From Euclidia mi (taxonomy: Eukaryota > Arthropoda > Insecta > Lepidoptera > Erebidae): a DNA stretch of 64,000 nucleotides. The notes under the pieces are model-generated. The model had not been told where the DNA came from, did no database searches, and saw only the letters and a program-made list of their open reading frames with translations. This document shows, in pieces, positions 32,078 to 42,211 of this stretch. Each line of letters opens with the position of its first letter. The first letter of the stretch is position 1. The stretch covers positions 34,616,475-34,680,474 of the forward strand of contig OX123205.2 of the NCBI GenBank assembly GCA_944739405.2, written 5' to 3'. The position numbers were made by a program, and so were the translations under genes.

Positions 32078-32407
32078 CTATAGATAACTGAAATGAATAA
32101 TTTAAGTTTTTTTTGTATACATTTTTCATTCAATACAACAGTATTAAAAACTAAATCAATAGTTACCCCAGCCTAAATTATATCAGATATGTCTACCTAC
32201 ACCAGTCTGAAAAATCCGGCAGCCTACAACTTATAAATAAATTAACCCACACCCTGCTACGCCCATATTTATGTATATCCACCCGTCCCTTTAATCTTGA
32301 CCGCAGTACAAAAAAAAGCCTGAAAATAAAAAGGCACAATTTACAGAGTTCCCACTTCAAAAAAAGACTTAAAAAATCCTTTATCTCCCAGATACCAAGT
32401 TGATAAG

Positions 32408-32920
32408 TGGTTCGGCGCACACCGAAACCGTAGGGTTCTAGGCGACTTAGAGCAGGAAAATGGACTGTATTAGGGCGAGTTCTGGGTCGCCTAGAAAGGA
32501 ATAAGGGAAGAGGAGATGGATACGCTAAGGGGTGATTGAGTGGGTATAGGATATTTCGAGGATGGAGGGCACTTACCTTATACAACCTTCTTCGTTTCCG
32601 TAGGGCAGTCTCCTGGTGGTTTCGTGATGCAGCTGCTTGTTTTCACTTCACTCACGAGCGGGTTTTCCTTGGTGGAAGCGGTAAATCACATACAGCGGTG
32701 CGGCGCGGAGCGGTATGGTATCGCGGCCACGTTCTCAGCGAGAAGAATGTTCTCGACTGTGCCTCGCGTCGACGTTTCGCCGCGACGAATCAGGCGAAGG
32801 CAGTGCCTCTTCCAGGGAGAGGGATAGAGCGGGACGGAAATATGGTATCGCTCGCACTAGACGTGGAACGATTGATCTTGATGCGATTAGTTATGGATAG
32901 GAAGGTAGATGGCGCTACCA
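32408..32920 (-). repeat. 3' LTR of the Pao element
   Basis: It differs from the 5' LTR by about five substitutions and one indel over 513 bp, so the pair is about 99% identical. The bases just inside it (32921-32945, minus strand GGGCCGGGAGGATA) are purine-rich and serve as the likely polypurine tract. Confidence 0.93.
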
Positions 32921-32936
32921 TATCCTCCCGGCCCTA
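32921..32936 (-). promoter_or_regulatory. Candidate polypurine tract
   Basis: On the minus strand GGGCCGGGAGGATA directly precedes the 3' LTR. This is where plus-strand DNA synthesis is primed in LTR retrotransposons. It is not a pure purine run, so confidence is moderate. Confidence 0.5.
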
Positions 32937-33135
32937 AAGGGTTGCCTTTAAAAAAAATAGAATTGAACTTAGCTATGTTGGGTGTACTACCGCATAACCC
33001 ATCAATAGGCTAAGACAGCGATATGACAATAAAATTAATCTAAATTAACTTTAGCGAAAACTACAAACGCAATAATAGCGAAAACTACTAACTAAATACA
33101 TAAACTAAGAGGTAGGTCCAACTTCAGGCTAGATC

Positions 33136-33513
33136 TCACTGAGTTGGAAGCGGACGCGAGTTGATCAGTGCCTCGACTTGTGCAAGGACAGTTAAAAGCT
33201 CTTCGTAAGAGAGGATCTGTTGACCTATAACGTTGAAGAGATGCGTTTTAATTACTTTGACCATGCTTGCCCAACATCCACCGAAATGTGGTGATGCTGG
33301 TGGAATAAACTTCCAGTCAATATGATCTATGGAGAGTTGTTCCTGAAGACGAGTACGATAAACCGCGACGTGATTGAAACAAGTAGCGGGAACAAGTTCA
33401 ATCAATTTACTAACGCGGTTGGCGACAAAAGTCTGCCAGCGATGAGGAGAAGAATGAATCCAAGCGAGCACTACTTTGGAGTCGGAAAATGCGTATATTT
33501 ATTAATGGGGTAG
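33136..33513 (-). pseudogene. RNase H end joined to integrase remnant of the Pao element
   Basis: The frame reads FSDSKVVLAWIHSSPHRWQT, the end of RNase H and the connection to integrase, then jumps after HVAVYRT to WKFIPPASPHFGGCW, the end of the integrase catalytic core, and EALINSRPLPTQ. Most of the integrase (zinc-binding part and the first two catalytic Asp residues) is missing. At the position where BEL/Pao integrases carry the catalytic Glu after GLW, this copy has Ala (GGCWASMVK). It is in a different frame from the RT-RNase H remnant upstream; the shift lies near 33490. No integrase activity is possible. Confidence 0.85.
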
Positions 33514-34235
33514 TGGGGCAAAACTGTGTCTTGAACCTTGCGGAGCAACGGAGACAGCAGAAGGGCCGCGCACAACTCCAGTCTCGTAACCGAAATGGTT
33601 TTAATAGGCGAGACCTTGGACTTGGCACAAACTAACTGCACCGAGTAGTTAGAACCAATGCGGACTTGCAGATATACGACTCCGCCGTAAGCACGCTCGC
33701 TGGCGTCAGCGAAACCTATCAAGTTGATGGTACATCCATCTACCAACCCAAGATGACGCGGAATAGTAACTTGATTGAGCGCGGTAAGCTCAATACAAAA
33801 CTGGCCCCAAGCGGCGACAATATGGTCAGGGGGTGTTTCATCCCACTCACACTTTGATAGCCAAAGCTCTTTGATCAAGAGCTTGGCGTACAAAATTGTG
33901 GGAGCCACAAAACCCATTATGTCCCATAGTCGAGCCACTGTGGACAGCATAGTGCGCTTGGTGCACTTATCATCTGGTGGTGAGACGTCAAACCGAAAAC
34001 TATCGCAGGATTTGTCCCAGCGTAAACCGAGAACCTTATGCGGTACAGACTTCTCAAACTCAATGTCTGGAGAAGCCTTATGAGAATCTGGTATGCGTGC
34101 GAGAACCTCCTTAGAGTTGCTTGTCCATTTGACAAGATCAAACTGGCCTCGCTTGAAAAGCTGAATAAGCTCTTCACAAAGCGAAATTGCTAGCGGAGCG
34201 GATATGACATTACAGGCAATGTCATCCATATACAA
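33471..34235 (-). pseudogene. RT-RNase H remnant of the Pao element
   Basis: The open stretch begins at the RT catalytic motif YMDD and so holds only the palm end and thumb of reverse transcriptase, continuing through KVLGLRWD and RLWDIMGFVAPTILYAK, typical of the BEL/Pao RT-RNase H linker. RNase H follows: GFADASERAYGGVVYL with Asp at about residue 177 and RLELCAALLL with Glu at about 220. There is no ATG; the frame stays open into the repeat array at 34246. The fingers and first palm Asp of RT are absent, so there can be no polymerase. A frameshift near 33490 separates it from the next remnant. Confidence 0.9.
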
Positions 34236-34245
34236 AGCGGATGTG

Positions 34246-34645
34246 TAGTATAGTATAGTGTAGCGTAGCGTAGCTTAGCATAGCATAGCGCAGCATAGCA
34301 TAGCATAGCGTAGCATAACGTAGCATAGCGTAGCATAGCGTAGCATAGCGTAGCATAGCGTAGCATAGCGTAGCATAGCGTAGCATAGCGTAGCATAGCG
34401 TAGCATAGCGTAGCATAGCGTAGCATAGCGTAGCATAGCGTAGCATAGCGTAGCATAGCGTAGCATAGCGTAGCGTAGCGTAGCGTAGCGTAGCGTAGCG
34501 TAGCGTAGCATAGCGTAGCATAGCGTAGCATAGCGTAGCATAGCGTAGCATAGCGTAGCATAGCGTAGCATAGCGTAGCATAGCGTAGCATAGCGTAGCA
34601 TAGCATGGCGTAGCATAGCATAGCATAGCATAGCATAGCATAGCT
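34246..34645. repeat. Tandem array of the 5-bp unit TAGCR inside the Pao pol region
   Basis: About 80 units alternate TAGCA and TAGCG, mostly as a 10-bp higher-order unit, with a middle block of pure TAGCG (about 34465-34510) where the phase of the alternation switches. The flanks (TAGTATAGTATAGTG at the left, TAGCATAGCATAGCT at the right) are degenerate units. All three minus-strand frames are open across it, giving Cys-Tyr-Ala-Met-Leu-Arg-like repeats that have no biological meaning. It occupies exactly the place of the RT fingers and palm. Confidence 0.97.
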
Positions 34646-34647
34646 AA

Positions 34648-36681
34648 TTAGTGCTTTATCTTACACACAGTTTTAGCACCCACCTTGATCTCTTGAAGAG
34701 CAGAACAACAACAAGACGTAATACAATGAGTAGTATGTAACGTAGGTACGGTACCCATAATCACATACCCAAGTACCGTCTCAATAGCGGGCGGTAAATC
34801 ATATCGCTCACTAATTACTATTTTAGTAAGTAGCAAGTGCGGAAATATTGTAGCTCCGATCAAAAGATCAATGCCTGCCGGATTCGCAAACTCCGCGTCG
34901 GCTAGCGGCAACGACTCGAGATGAGTGAGTGATGCTAAGTCTACATTAGCGTTCGGCAACGTGTCCGTAATACGTTCCACGATAAGCGAAGAAATGTTAA
35001 AATTAATGTCCCTATTAAAACGCGAATGTATTTTAATATCTACGGAACCTTTGCAATGTTTTTCTGATCCGCCTATCCCTCGGATTATTGAGTTCGTATT
35101 TTTAAAGTTATTCCATAATCCGAGGCGTTTGAACAATTCTAACGTTATTAAATTGGTCTGAGATGCGCTATCTAGCAGACAACGTACCATATGCGGCGAC
35201 CCATTGACATCATATATGATAACTTGCGCTGTCGCTAACAGAACAGTCTTAGACGCCATACATGGCGGCCTAGCACTGCTCTGATCACTACAAGCGCGCG
35301 AAGGCCGTCCGCGCGTGCGTGCCGCCCGCGCAATGGATGTCGTACACAACGATATCTCATTATTGCGAGGCGTGGAAGGCGCTGCTACCGTGTTCTGCAC
35401 TTGCGGCGTGAGTGTGTCAAGGTTAGCGGCTTGACTTGACAACCGGTTATTTTTATCGAAATGTAACAGTGTATGATGTTTTTGTTTACACGAGCGACAT
35501 CTCGTTCTACTGGAACAATTACTCGTTTTATGTTTTATGCTTAAGCAATTAATGCAAGCTTTGTTATCTTTTACGCTTTTAAAACGAGCAATTGGATTTA
35601 AATCATTAAAGGTGGGACACTTATAGTAATGGTCGTGCACTATATTACTGCACAGACACTTCTGTGAATTATTACTATTAGATTCCGAACATGTTACGTA
35701 AGATTGTGGATTAGGGACCGAGTTATTACTACTATTTCGCGATTTATTCAACCTTTGTTTGTTGCTGTTAGTGTTAGACGGGCCAGGTGAACCAGACTGC
35801 GTGTTATGAAATATTCGACACTGATCTTTTATGAACGAAATAAAACTATCTAGTGTAGGTATTTTATTATTGCGTTCCGTCATCTCGAATGCGCGAATTG
35901 TATCAGTGTCAAACTTTTTTAAAGCGAGTTGAAGCAACATAAAGTCGGAAAGATCTTCTAATTTTAAATTCCTAAGAGAATTAACCGCGGTTACGAATTT
36001 ATCAATAAACAGCTGGAAATTCGAGACAGACGCGTTGCCGGACAGTTTGAGATTTAAAGCTTGGTCAAAGTACGTAGACGCTAGGACGCGCGTGTCCTGA
36101 TATCTGTCAAGTAGTGACTGAAATATGACCTGATAATTCTCAGCACTGGGTGTGACACCTGCAAATACGGACTGGGCCTTCGGTGACAGTTTACCTATTA
36201 AATAGTACAACCTGTCAGCATCTGTCAGAGAACCATTATCGTGCACTGTAGACTTAAAACTCGCATAGAATAACGGCCAATTTCGTATATCTCCGTCAAA
36301 CGACATAACCTCGATTGGCGGTAATCTCGGTTTGCGGGCAACGGGCTCTGCTGAACATTTACCCTCCAATTGCGATTGTATACGCATAATAATACAATAA
36401 AGATCTTCGAATGAGGTATTCGCCTGATAGTTCGGTTTTTCATCAGGATTGATAGAAAGTAATCTTGCGTTATAATCGTCTAACAACTTATGAAAATCTG
36501 TTCGAATACTATCTACTGTTATACAATAACTGAGAAATGCTTCGCTATTACTGTCAGACATAGATGCGGTTTTTGATCGTTCATAGATATTTTGAATGCG
36601 CTCAAATAAAATATTGCGTTTCGCTTCTAAGATTGTCATCTCTTTGTCTTCCGACACGCGTGACTTCTTTTGTTGTGACAT
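34648..36681 (-). CDS. gag: Gag-protease ORF of the BEL/Pao element
   Basis: The 677-codon frame starts at a true ATG (MSQQKKS) about 330 bp inside the 5' LTR. It encodes the structural protein that forms the particle, joined to the protease. Residues about 100-250 are the Gag region recognised by FDGDIRNWPLFYASFKS and LIGKLSPKAQ. Two Cys-rich knuckles lie at about 341-400 (CPTF, CINCLSIKH, CRSCKQKHHTLLH) and should bind nucleic acid. The protease follows with its active-site Asp at about residue 504 in LLDSASQ, a variant of the usual DTG/DSG, and DLLIGATIF near the end. The frame stops at a TAA (34650-34648) just before the repeat array, whereas intact family members usually continue into RT. 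No internal lesion is visible, so Gag and protease may still be made. Confidence 0.88.
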   Translation of the reverse strand: MSQQKKSRVSEDKEMTILEAKRNILFERIQNIYERSKTASMSDSNSEAFLSYCITVDSIRTDFHKLLDDYNARLLSINPDEKPNYQANTSFEDLYCIIMRIQSQLEGKCSAEPVARKPRLPPIEVMSFDGDIRNWPLFYASFKSTVHDNGSLTDADRLYYLIGKLSPKAQSVFAGVTPSAENYQVIFQSLLDRYQDTRVLASTYFDQALNLKLSGNASVSNFQLFIDKFVTAVNSLRNLKLEDLSDFMLLQLALKKFDTDTIRAFEMTERNNKIPTLDSFISFIKDQCRIFHNTQSGSPGPSNTNSNKQRLNKSRNSSNNSVPNPQSYVTCSESNSNNSQKCLCSNIVHDHYYKCPTFNDLNPIARFKSVKDNKACINCLSIKHKTSNCSSRTRCRSCKQKHHTLLHFDKNNRLSSQAANLDTLTPQVQNTVAAPSTPRNNEISLCTTSIARAARTRGRPSRACSDQSSARPPCMASKTVLLATAQVIIYDVNGSPHMVRCLLDSASQTNLITLELFKRLGLWNNFKNTNSIIRGIGGSEKHCKGSVDIKIHSRFNRDINFNISSLIVERITDTLPNANVDLASLTHLESLPLADAEFANPAGIDLLIGATIFPHLLLTKIVISERYDLPPAIETVLGYVIMGTVPTLHTTHCITSCCCSALQEIKVGAKTVCKIKH

Positions 36682-37015
36682 GCTTACGTAAGTATAAGCT
36701 AATGAGACCGAAACAAAATAATAATATCTAATGTATCTATTATTTTACCTAAGTAGGCTAAGTAGGCAACACCTTAGAGCCGAGGAATTAAAGTTGATTG
36801 AAATATGAGATTTATAAGACAACTATGATAGTTGCAGAAATAATAATTTAATAAGTGGGTAGCTACATAAAAGTTTACCTACTAATGCGGGCGGAAATAA
36901 CCATGTGACGGTTATGTGAATATATTAGGAGTATAGCTAGGTGCTATAACTGCCTAGGTATAGCGGTATAACGTATAAAACGTAAATGAATCCAACTCGT
37001 ATGGATAAAAAAAAA
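36682..37015 (-). other. Leader between 5' LTR and gag
   Basis: This 334-bp untranslated leader would carry the primer-binding site right after the LTR, but the first bases inside it (an A/T run then CCATACGAGTTGG on the minus strand) match no tRNA 3' end I can name, so no PBS is called. A packaging signal may lie here. Confidence 0.5.
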
Positions 37016-37529
37016 TGGTTCGGCGTTACACCGAAACCGTAGGGTTCTAGGCGACTTGGAGCAGGAAAATGGACTGTATTAGGGCGAGTTCTGGGTCGCC
37101 TAGAAAGGAATAAGGGAAGAGGAGATGGATACGCTAAGGGGTGATTGAGTGGGTATAGGATATTTCGAGGATGGAGGGCACTTACCTTATACAACCTTCT
37201 TCGTTTCCGTAGGGCAGTCTCCTGGTGGTTTCGTGATGCAGCTGCTTGTTTTCACTTCACTCACGAGCGGGTTTTCCTTGGTGGAAGCGGTAAATCACAT
37301 ACAGCGGTGCGGCGCGCAGCGGTATGGTATCGCGGCCACGTTCTCAGCGAGCGGAATGTTCTCGACTGTGCCTCGCGTCGACGTTTCGCCGCGACGAATC
37401 AGGCGAAGGCAGTGCCTCTTCCAGGGAGAGGGATAGAGCGGGACGGAAATATGGTATCGCTCGCACTAGACGTGGAACGATTGATCTTGATGCGATTAGT
37501 TATGGATAGGAAGGTAGATGGCGCTACCA
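37016..37529 (-). repeat. 5' LTR of the Pao element
   Basis: It is 514 bp with TGGT...ACCA ends. As the upstream LTR for the minus-strand element it should contain the promoter and transcript start. Overlapping ORFs of 61-138 codons run across both LTR copies; they are in every frame and are not a protein gene. Confidence 0.93.
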
Positions 37530-37534
37530 ATAAT

Positions 37535-38726
37535 ATATTTGCATTGGAAATACTGTTGTAAAATCTTAACAAAACAATCTCAAACTCTAGGGAGATTCCA
37601 AACTTGTAAGTATACGAATCTCGAGTTTGTAGTCTTAAGCTTAAAGTTCATTGTTCTTGGTGGATAGTTTGTATAATCTTAAACCCAGTTGTCTGACGTT
37701 TTATGGGAGCAATAAAATTACATGACTGATTCCCATGTTTGTAGCTGGCCACCGAATCAAGGTAAGGCATTGCACTAGACAGACTGAAGAGATTGGTGCA
37801 ATGTCCCACTGCAAGCGTGTAAGCGATTAGCGATCTTAGACTTCAGTTTATAGAAGAAATCATTAGAAGATTAGTAAGTGGATATAAAACATACAATTAG
37901 GTTTAAAATGCCTGTAAATGTATTTCTTAAGGAAGATAAGATAAATAAACAAGTAATTAATGTTCTTGATGACAAATATCTGAAGAAAAATTGGTTAAAA
38001 AAGGACATGACGCTAAATACTACAGCTACCATAATGTTACTCGAGCGTTCCTACGAAAAAAAGTTCGAGAGATATTCCTTCACTCCAATAGTTTACATTC
38101 TGAGTAAAACCCTTGCCAATAATATATAGGTATTGAAATGACGTAACAGATTCAGTTGCTAAGTACTTTACGAAATTATGCATGAACATTTATACGCTGC
38201 AGTAAATTGAAACATTATTTAGACAAAACAGTGATCCCAAAGACAAACTAGAACCTCGTTAGCCAATCAACGCCGCAAAGCAAAGTTCTACCAAACTTCA
38301 GTGACTCACTGAAAATTGTGCAAATGCTATTGCTCAGCAAATAGTGTTGCAAAGTAAATGCATTGTTCTATTTGAAGCGATAAAGAGAAATGTATTGTAA
38401 CAAGTCACTATTAATTGAAACTACGTGTTAATTCGATAGTCTAGTTTATTATTTATTTATTTATAGTCTAGTTTATTTTTATTCGTGACTCATGACTTTC
38501 AACGTTATTCGATATTTGTTGCAGACGGTTTCAAAACTTCGCGAAGCATTGTAAAGCGATAATAGAGGTTATTAATGTGTATTGCGTGTTACACAACTTG
38601 TCTAACAATATATTATTAACTTGAAATAGCTCAAATGTTGTGAACTTATTTCAAACTAGACAGAGCATGTTCTTTGTGCATGATATAACTGATCAAATTT
38701 TATGTATATCTATATATTTTACACGA
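37535..38726. other. AT-rich stretch, nothing recognised
   Basis: An 83-codon ORF (37878-38129) has a Lys-rich, low-complexity translation and no known domain. A direct repeat of TAGTCTAGTTTATT at about 38440 and 38465 was noticed. Confidence 0.4.
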
Positions 38727-38972
38727 CTGCCTCGTTGGTCTTGCGGCATAAATGTGTGCGTGGGATTGGGAGGTCTCGGGTTCGATTCCCGGGTCGGGCA
38801 AAGTGTTATTGGGTTTTTCCGTAAGGAAATTATCAGTAACAGCACAGAGTCTGGTAATGTGCCGGGTACGGCTATAGGCTCGCCCCCTATTACGTGGGGC
38901 CTAAAAATCATGGCGAAATGTGGGTGTAATATTACACCTCTGCCTACCCCTTCGGGGATACAGGCGTGAGTA
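38727..38972 (+). mobile_element. SINE family A, best-preserved copy
   Basis: The head has an A-box-like region (CTGCCTCGTTGGTCTTGCGG) and B-box GGTTCGATTCCCGGGTCGGG, spaced as in a tRNA. The body carries GGCTATAGGCTCGCCCCCTA and TTACGTGGGGCC, and the tail is CTCTGCCTACCCCTTCGGGG ATACAGGCGTGAGTATATAA. It is about 246 bp. The tail matches the LINE remnant at 4384-4417 over about 31 positions. The internal Pol III promoter is intact in outline, so this copy could still be transcribed. Confidence 0.88.
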
Positions 38973-39534
38973 TATAAAAATATATATATTTTACAAAAAC
39001 TTGACTCACATATCATCGCAGAGCTATCATAATTCATGAATTTTGGACAGAAGGTTCCTTTTCTGACGTAACAGTTCGTTGAAAAAGGATTTTTAACATT
39101 GTTTTTAATAGTCGCCAATTTTGAAGATAAAGCATTGAAAATGTGAGCACCAGTTTTGAGTTACAGATCGCAGCATAACTAGTTATGTGACTAATACCAA
39201 TATCACACATGCTGAAACCTTGGGTATACAGTGTGTTGATATGCATTTCCAAAATATTTTCAGGGATGAATATACTACTATAACTGAATACAAATACATG
39301 AAAAAATAACTCACTAAAACTTAAATTTTCTTTTTCGTAATCGTGGATTTTAAAAATCATGGTGTATTGACCGCCTCCATGGCTCAGCTGATCGCCGTGA
39401 ACTCGCATTGCAAATACCTAACACATACAAGCACACGTACCTATCGTCGACTCTTATTCTGCACTTTTAAACAGTTTATTCTGATTTAGTATCGAAGTAA
39501 AACTTAATGAAAATAGGGCCTTATATTTTAGTTT
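38973..39534. other. AT-rich stretch, nothing recognised
   Basis: A 124-codon minus-strand ORF (39034-39408) shows no domain and overlaps another in a second frame. Nothing is called. Confidence 0.35.
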
Positions 39535-39895
39535 GCATCCAAGACTGGCACGCCTTGGAGCCCGAGATCCGCTTACTGGTCTAACCAGATATGACAGAAT
39601 ATCAACTTTTACACGGAGCGACTGCCGTCTGACCTCCGCAACCCAAAGCGATAGCGATAATCCATGATTTAGACCAGTATCAGTTTATTTGAGTGTACTG
39701 ACTCCCCGTAAGGACTGTCAAAGATCTTCATGACAGCCGGGACCGACGCGCGACGGTTTAACGTGTTCTCCGAGGCACGGGCAAGCGATAATTAATAATT
39801 TAATACACACTTAACTTCGAAAAGTCATTGTCATTGATACCCTCTGCGTGGCAGTCTGTTGGTATCTCCACTATGCTATCGCTGCCTTATTTTTT
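39535..39895 (+). repeat. Degraded repeat family K, longest copy
   Basis: Blocks in order: CTGGTCTAACCAGATATGAC AGAA, GCGACTGCCGTCTGACCTCC GCAACCC, TGACTCCCCGTAAGGACTGT CAAAG, CAGCCGGGACCGACGCGCGA CGG, CTCCGAGGCACGGGC, CGAAAAGTCATT, and ATGCTATCGCTGCC. The order is that of a dispersed lepidopteran repeat I remember, with the CTGCCGTCTG block also at about 46030-46060. Confidence 0.55.
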
Positions 39896-39999
39896 ACCTT
39901 TTATTATTATATTATCGCACACTGTTTGACATAATTTTAGGTTAATAAGAATAATGTCTATATTGAATTACTTAAATATTTTGCAAATGCAAATCAACA

Positions 40000-40502
40000 T
40001 AATTATTGTATTACTAACTCTGTCAAATTCTTAAAAAATATTACGAAAAAGGTCATTGGGCATATCTGACCCGCTTTGCGAACAGTGGCGGACATTAACC
40101 AAAAGGTTTAAACAAAGGGGAATAATATGACCTTTCATTGCATATAATTGTTTGAATAAAAATCTTCGGAGAAAAATGTACAGGATCCTTTAAAAAAGAA
40201 AACAAACGGTATCAAAGGTTTTTATTTCATCTTATAAAGGCATAAAAATAATATCGAAATGAGCTAATGTTTAGAGATATGTTATACGCTGTCTCTTTCG
40301 TACATCGAACAGGCTTTTTTCGCATATTAAATAGCTGTGCCCATATTGCTAGCATTGTTTATTATCTGTCTTGGGCTATACACCAGGAAGTAACAGACGC
40401 ACCCGCTGCCTTTTTAAATGATCTTATGATTGCTTTGGATCAAATTGAATAAAAAATATTTTAATGAATTAGCATTTTATTTTTCTTACCTATATCAATT
40501 AA
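40000..40502. other. AT-rich stretch, nothing recognised
   Basis: A 61-codon ORF at 40267-40452 has no domain. Confidence 0.35.
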
Positions 40503-40665
40503 TTAGCGGACGCCCGCGACTTCGTCGGCCTCATTCAGTGATCTCGCGGGAATATCGGGATAAAAAGTAGCCTATAACCTTTCTCATGAATGTGGCTATC
40601 ACACACAAAAAGATTTTTGAAATCGGATCAGTAGTTTCAGAGACAAAGAGTATGGATATCTACAT
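40503..40665 (+). repeat. Dispersed repeat family E, copy 2
   Basis: GCGGACGCCCGCGACTTCGT, GGGATAAAAAGTAGCCTATA ACC and AAATCGGATCAGTAGTTTCA GAGA. Same order as at 21308-21492. Confidence 0.7.
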
Positions 40666-41254
40666 ACTGTAACACTTGAATTTTTTGAGATTCCCGAAGC
40701 TCACATTAATGCGACTAATGCCATAGTTAATGAGAGCCATAGATGAATACACTGTGCTATATTTTGTTTGTGTTATGGGTATGGTTTCCATACTAAGGTG
40801 CCCATTTACCTTTGTTGTTTCAATTTATTTTCTGCTTCTGAAAGTGTGCGGTAAGAAATAGTATAATTATTTATAATTGCTTATGGAATCTACTCCGCTA
40901 TAAGCGAGCAGTAATACCAAAGCTTTACTTCAGTGTAGATCTACACGACGCTGTGGTCAGCGTTTCCGTGTGTTAGCGAGATTGTGGTTGACTATACTAG
41001 GTGCAATACTTTTTACTGTTTCTACGGGATATATACCACGTACCTTTGTTTTGAGTAACGTAAAAGTCGGTATCAGTATTGATAGTGACCAGGAAAGTTT
41101 AAATTCCTATATTATACCAGATGCAATTGCTGGCTGCGAAAAATTTGTAGCACAACCTTTGATCGTGGGACTTTGAGTGTGAGGTATTTTGGTCTTCAAG
41201 CGTGAAGCAAGCTGGAGATAACGTGCAAGATAGAGTGAGGATACATACTGTTAT
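40666..41254. other. Unassigned stretch
   Basis: A 68-codon ORF at 40970-41176 starts MLARLWLTILGAILFTVSTG, a hydrophobic signal-like start, but no conserved continuation was recognised. Confidence 0.3.
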
Positions 41255-41568
41255 GTATTCATATAAATTCTTGCCTAACTGACTGACTGATGGACAACGC
41301 ACAGCCAAATCTACTAAGCGCAGCAAGCTGAAAGGCTTGTAAGCTTCTTGAGGACAGTAGGGTTGCACTAAGAACGTGGTCACGTGCCACGGTGTGTGTG
41401 TATTCCACACCGTGTCACATATCGCACCCGCCTCCCCCTAGGAGACCATACAGCCTTTAGAAGGGTTCCCTTCGAAAAAAAAGAGCTGGTGCACTAAGAA
41501 AGGATTTCTCGAAATTTCCACGAGATCGGGCAGAAAAGGTTAAAATAAAATAATATTTTAAAAAATTA
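41255..41568 (+). repeat. Repeat family C, copy 3, interrupted
   Basis: The 5' part (ATATAAATTCTTGCCTAACT, CTGACTGATGGACAACGCAC) and the 3' part (GGATTTCTCGAAATTTCCAC GAGATCGG) are split by 115 bp of foreign sequence at 41375-41489. Confidence 0.78.
41375..41489. mobile_element. 115-bp insertion with 11-bp target duplication
   Basis: TGCACTAAGAA occurs at 41364-41374 and again at 41490-41500. The inserted sequence contains the palindrome CACGGTGTG/CACACCGTG, a GC-rich stretch (CACCCGCCTCCCCCTAGGAG) and, near its right end, an A8 run. Family C copy 2 at 31.98 kb reads straight through TGCACTAAGAAGGGATTTC, so the pre-insertion state is seen directly. An 11-bp duplication plus an A run suggests LINE-driven retroposition of a short RNA. 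Its identity is unknown. Confidence 0.75.
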
Positions 41569-42210
41569 CAATTCACTCATGTAACAAGTTCATACTATTT
41601 CATTTCGTCGTAAGATTAAGAAAAGTGCCAACAAAGAAATAGTATATTTGCAAAGAGGTAGAAAACTCGACATCAAACCTTATACGGACCAGATTGGCCA
41701 GTGTGGTACAGAAGTCCAAATCCTATTGACTCACAATCCTATTGTGACGCAAATTAGGAGAAGCCTTAGTCCAGCATAGGAATTTGAAAGGTCGTTATAT
41801 GAGAAACAAAGCAAACGTTTTATAAATAAAATGTTTAACGTTATCATCATCATCATCAGCCTGCCATAGTCCACTGCTGGATATAGGCCTCTCCAGTTTA
41901 ATTAATTAATTAAAATTCTTTATTTTAGTGCTTAATGTACAAACTTCGAACTCTGCACATGACTGTGCAGTAGCCACCAGCCCCCCTAAACTGATGACTC
42001 TAAGTACTCACGAAAAAGTAAACTATTTCATTGAATTTTGAAGCGTCACCAAAAAGTAAACGATATCAATTTTGCACCGATAACAAGATTCATACAGACC
42101 ACCGTTATTATTGTGTCCTTTATCAAAATACCTTCAAGGTAATTCGTGTTATCAAAGGGTTGGACAAAACAAGAGCTGATCCGAATAACGCAATGCTAAT
42201 ATTGACTCAG
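41569..42210. other. AT-rich stretch with a family G tail
   Basis: At 41843-41897 a CATCATCATCATCAGCCTGC CATAGTCCACTGCTGGATAT AGG phrase is the reverse-complement tail of a LINE. The rest shows nothing. Confidence 0.45.
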
Positions 42211-42211
42211 G

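Larger units (their letters stand above)
32408..37529 (-). mobile_element. BEL/Pao LTR retrotransposon, internally deleted
   Basis: The element is bounded by LTRs of 513 and 514 bp, TGGTTCGG...GCTACCA on the plus strand, and is transcribed on the minus strand (5' LTR at 37016-37529). The flanks ATAAG (32403-32407) and ATAAT (37530-37534) are a likely 5-bp target duplication with one change. Internally it has an open gag-protease frame, an array of a 5-bp unit in place of the first part of RT, an RT-RNase H remnant starting at YMDD, and a short integrase remnant. The order gag, protease, RT, RNase H, integrase and the DSA-type protease motif are those of BEL/Pao. Length is about 5.1 kb, short of the family's usual 6-9 kb. 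It cannot make its own RT or integrase. Confidence 0.9.

Noticed and set aside
32536..32937. Overlapping ORFs of 61-138 codons, repeated at 37145-37561
   Set aside because: They lie in both LTR copies and overlap in several frames; the duplication reflects the LTR, not a gene family.
34190..34641. Three long minus-strand ORFs of Cys-Tyr-Ala-Met-Leu repeats
   Set aside because: They are the three frames of the TAGCR array; any 5-bp repeat without stops gives this.
38640..39118. ORFs of 109 and 141 codons
   Set aside because: They run across SINE A copy 3 on opposite strands and include its tRNA-like head.
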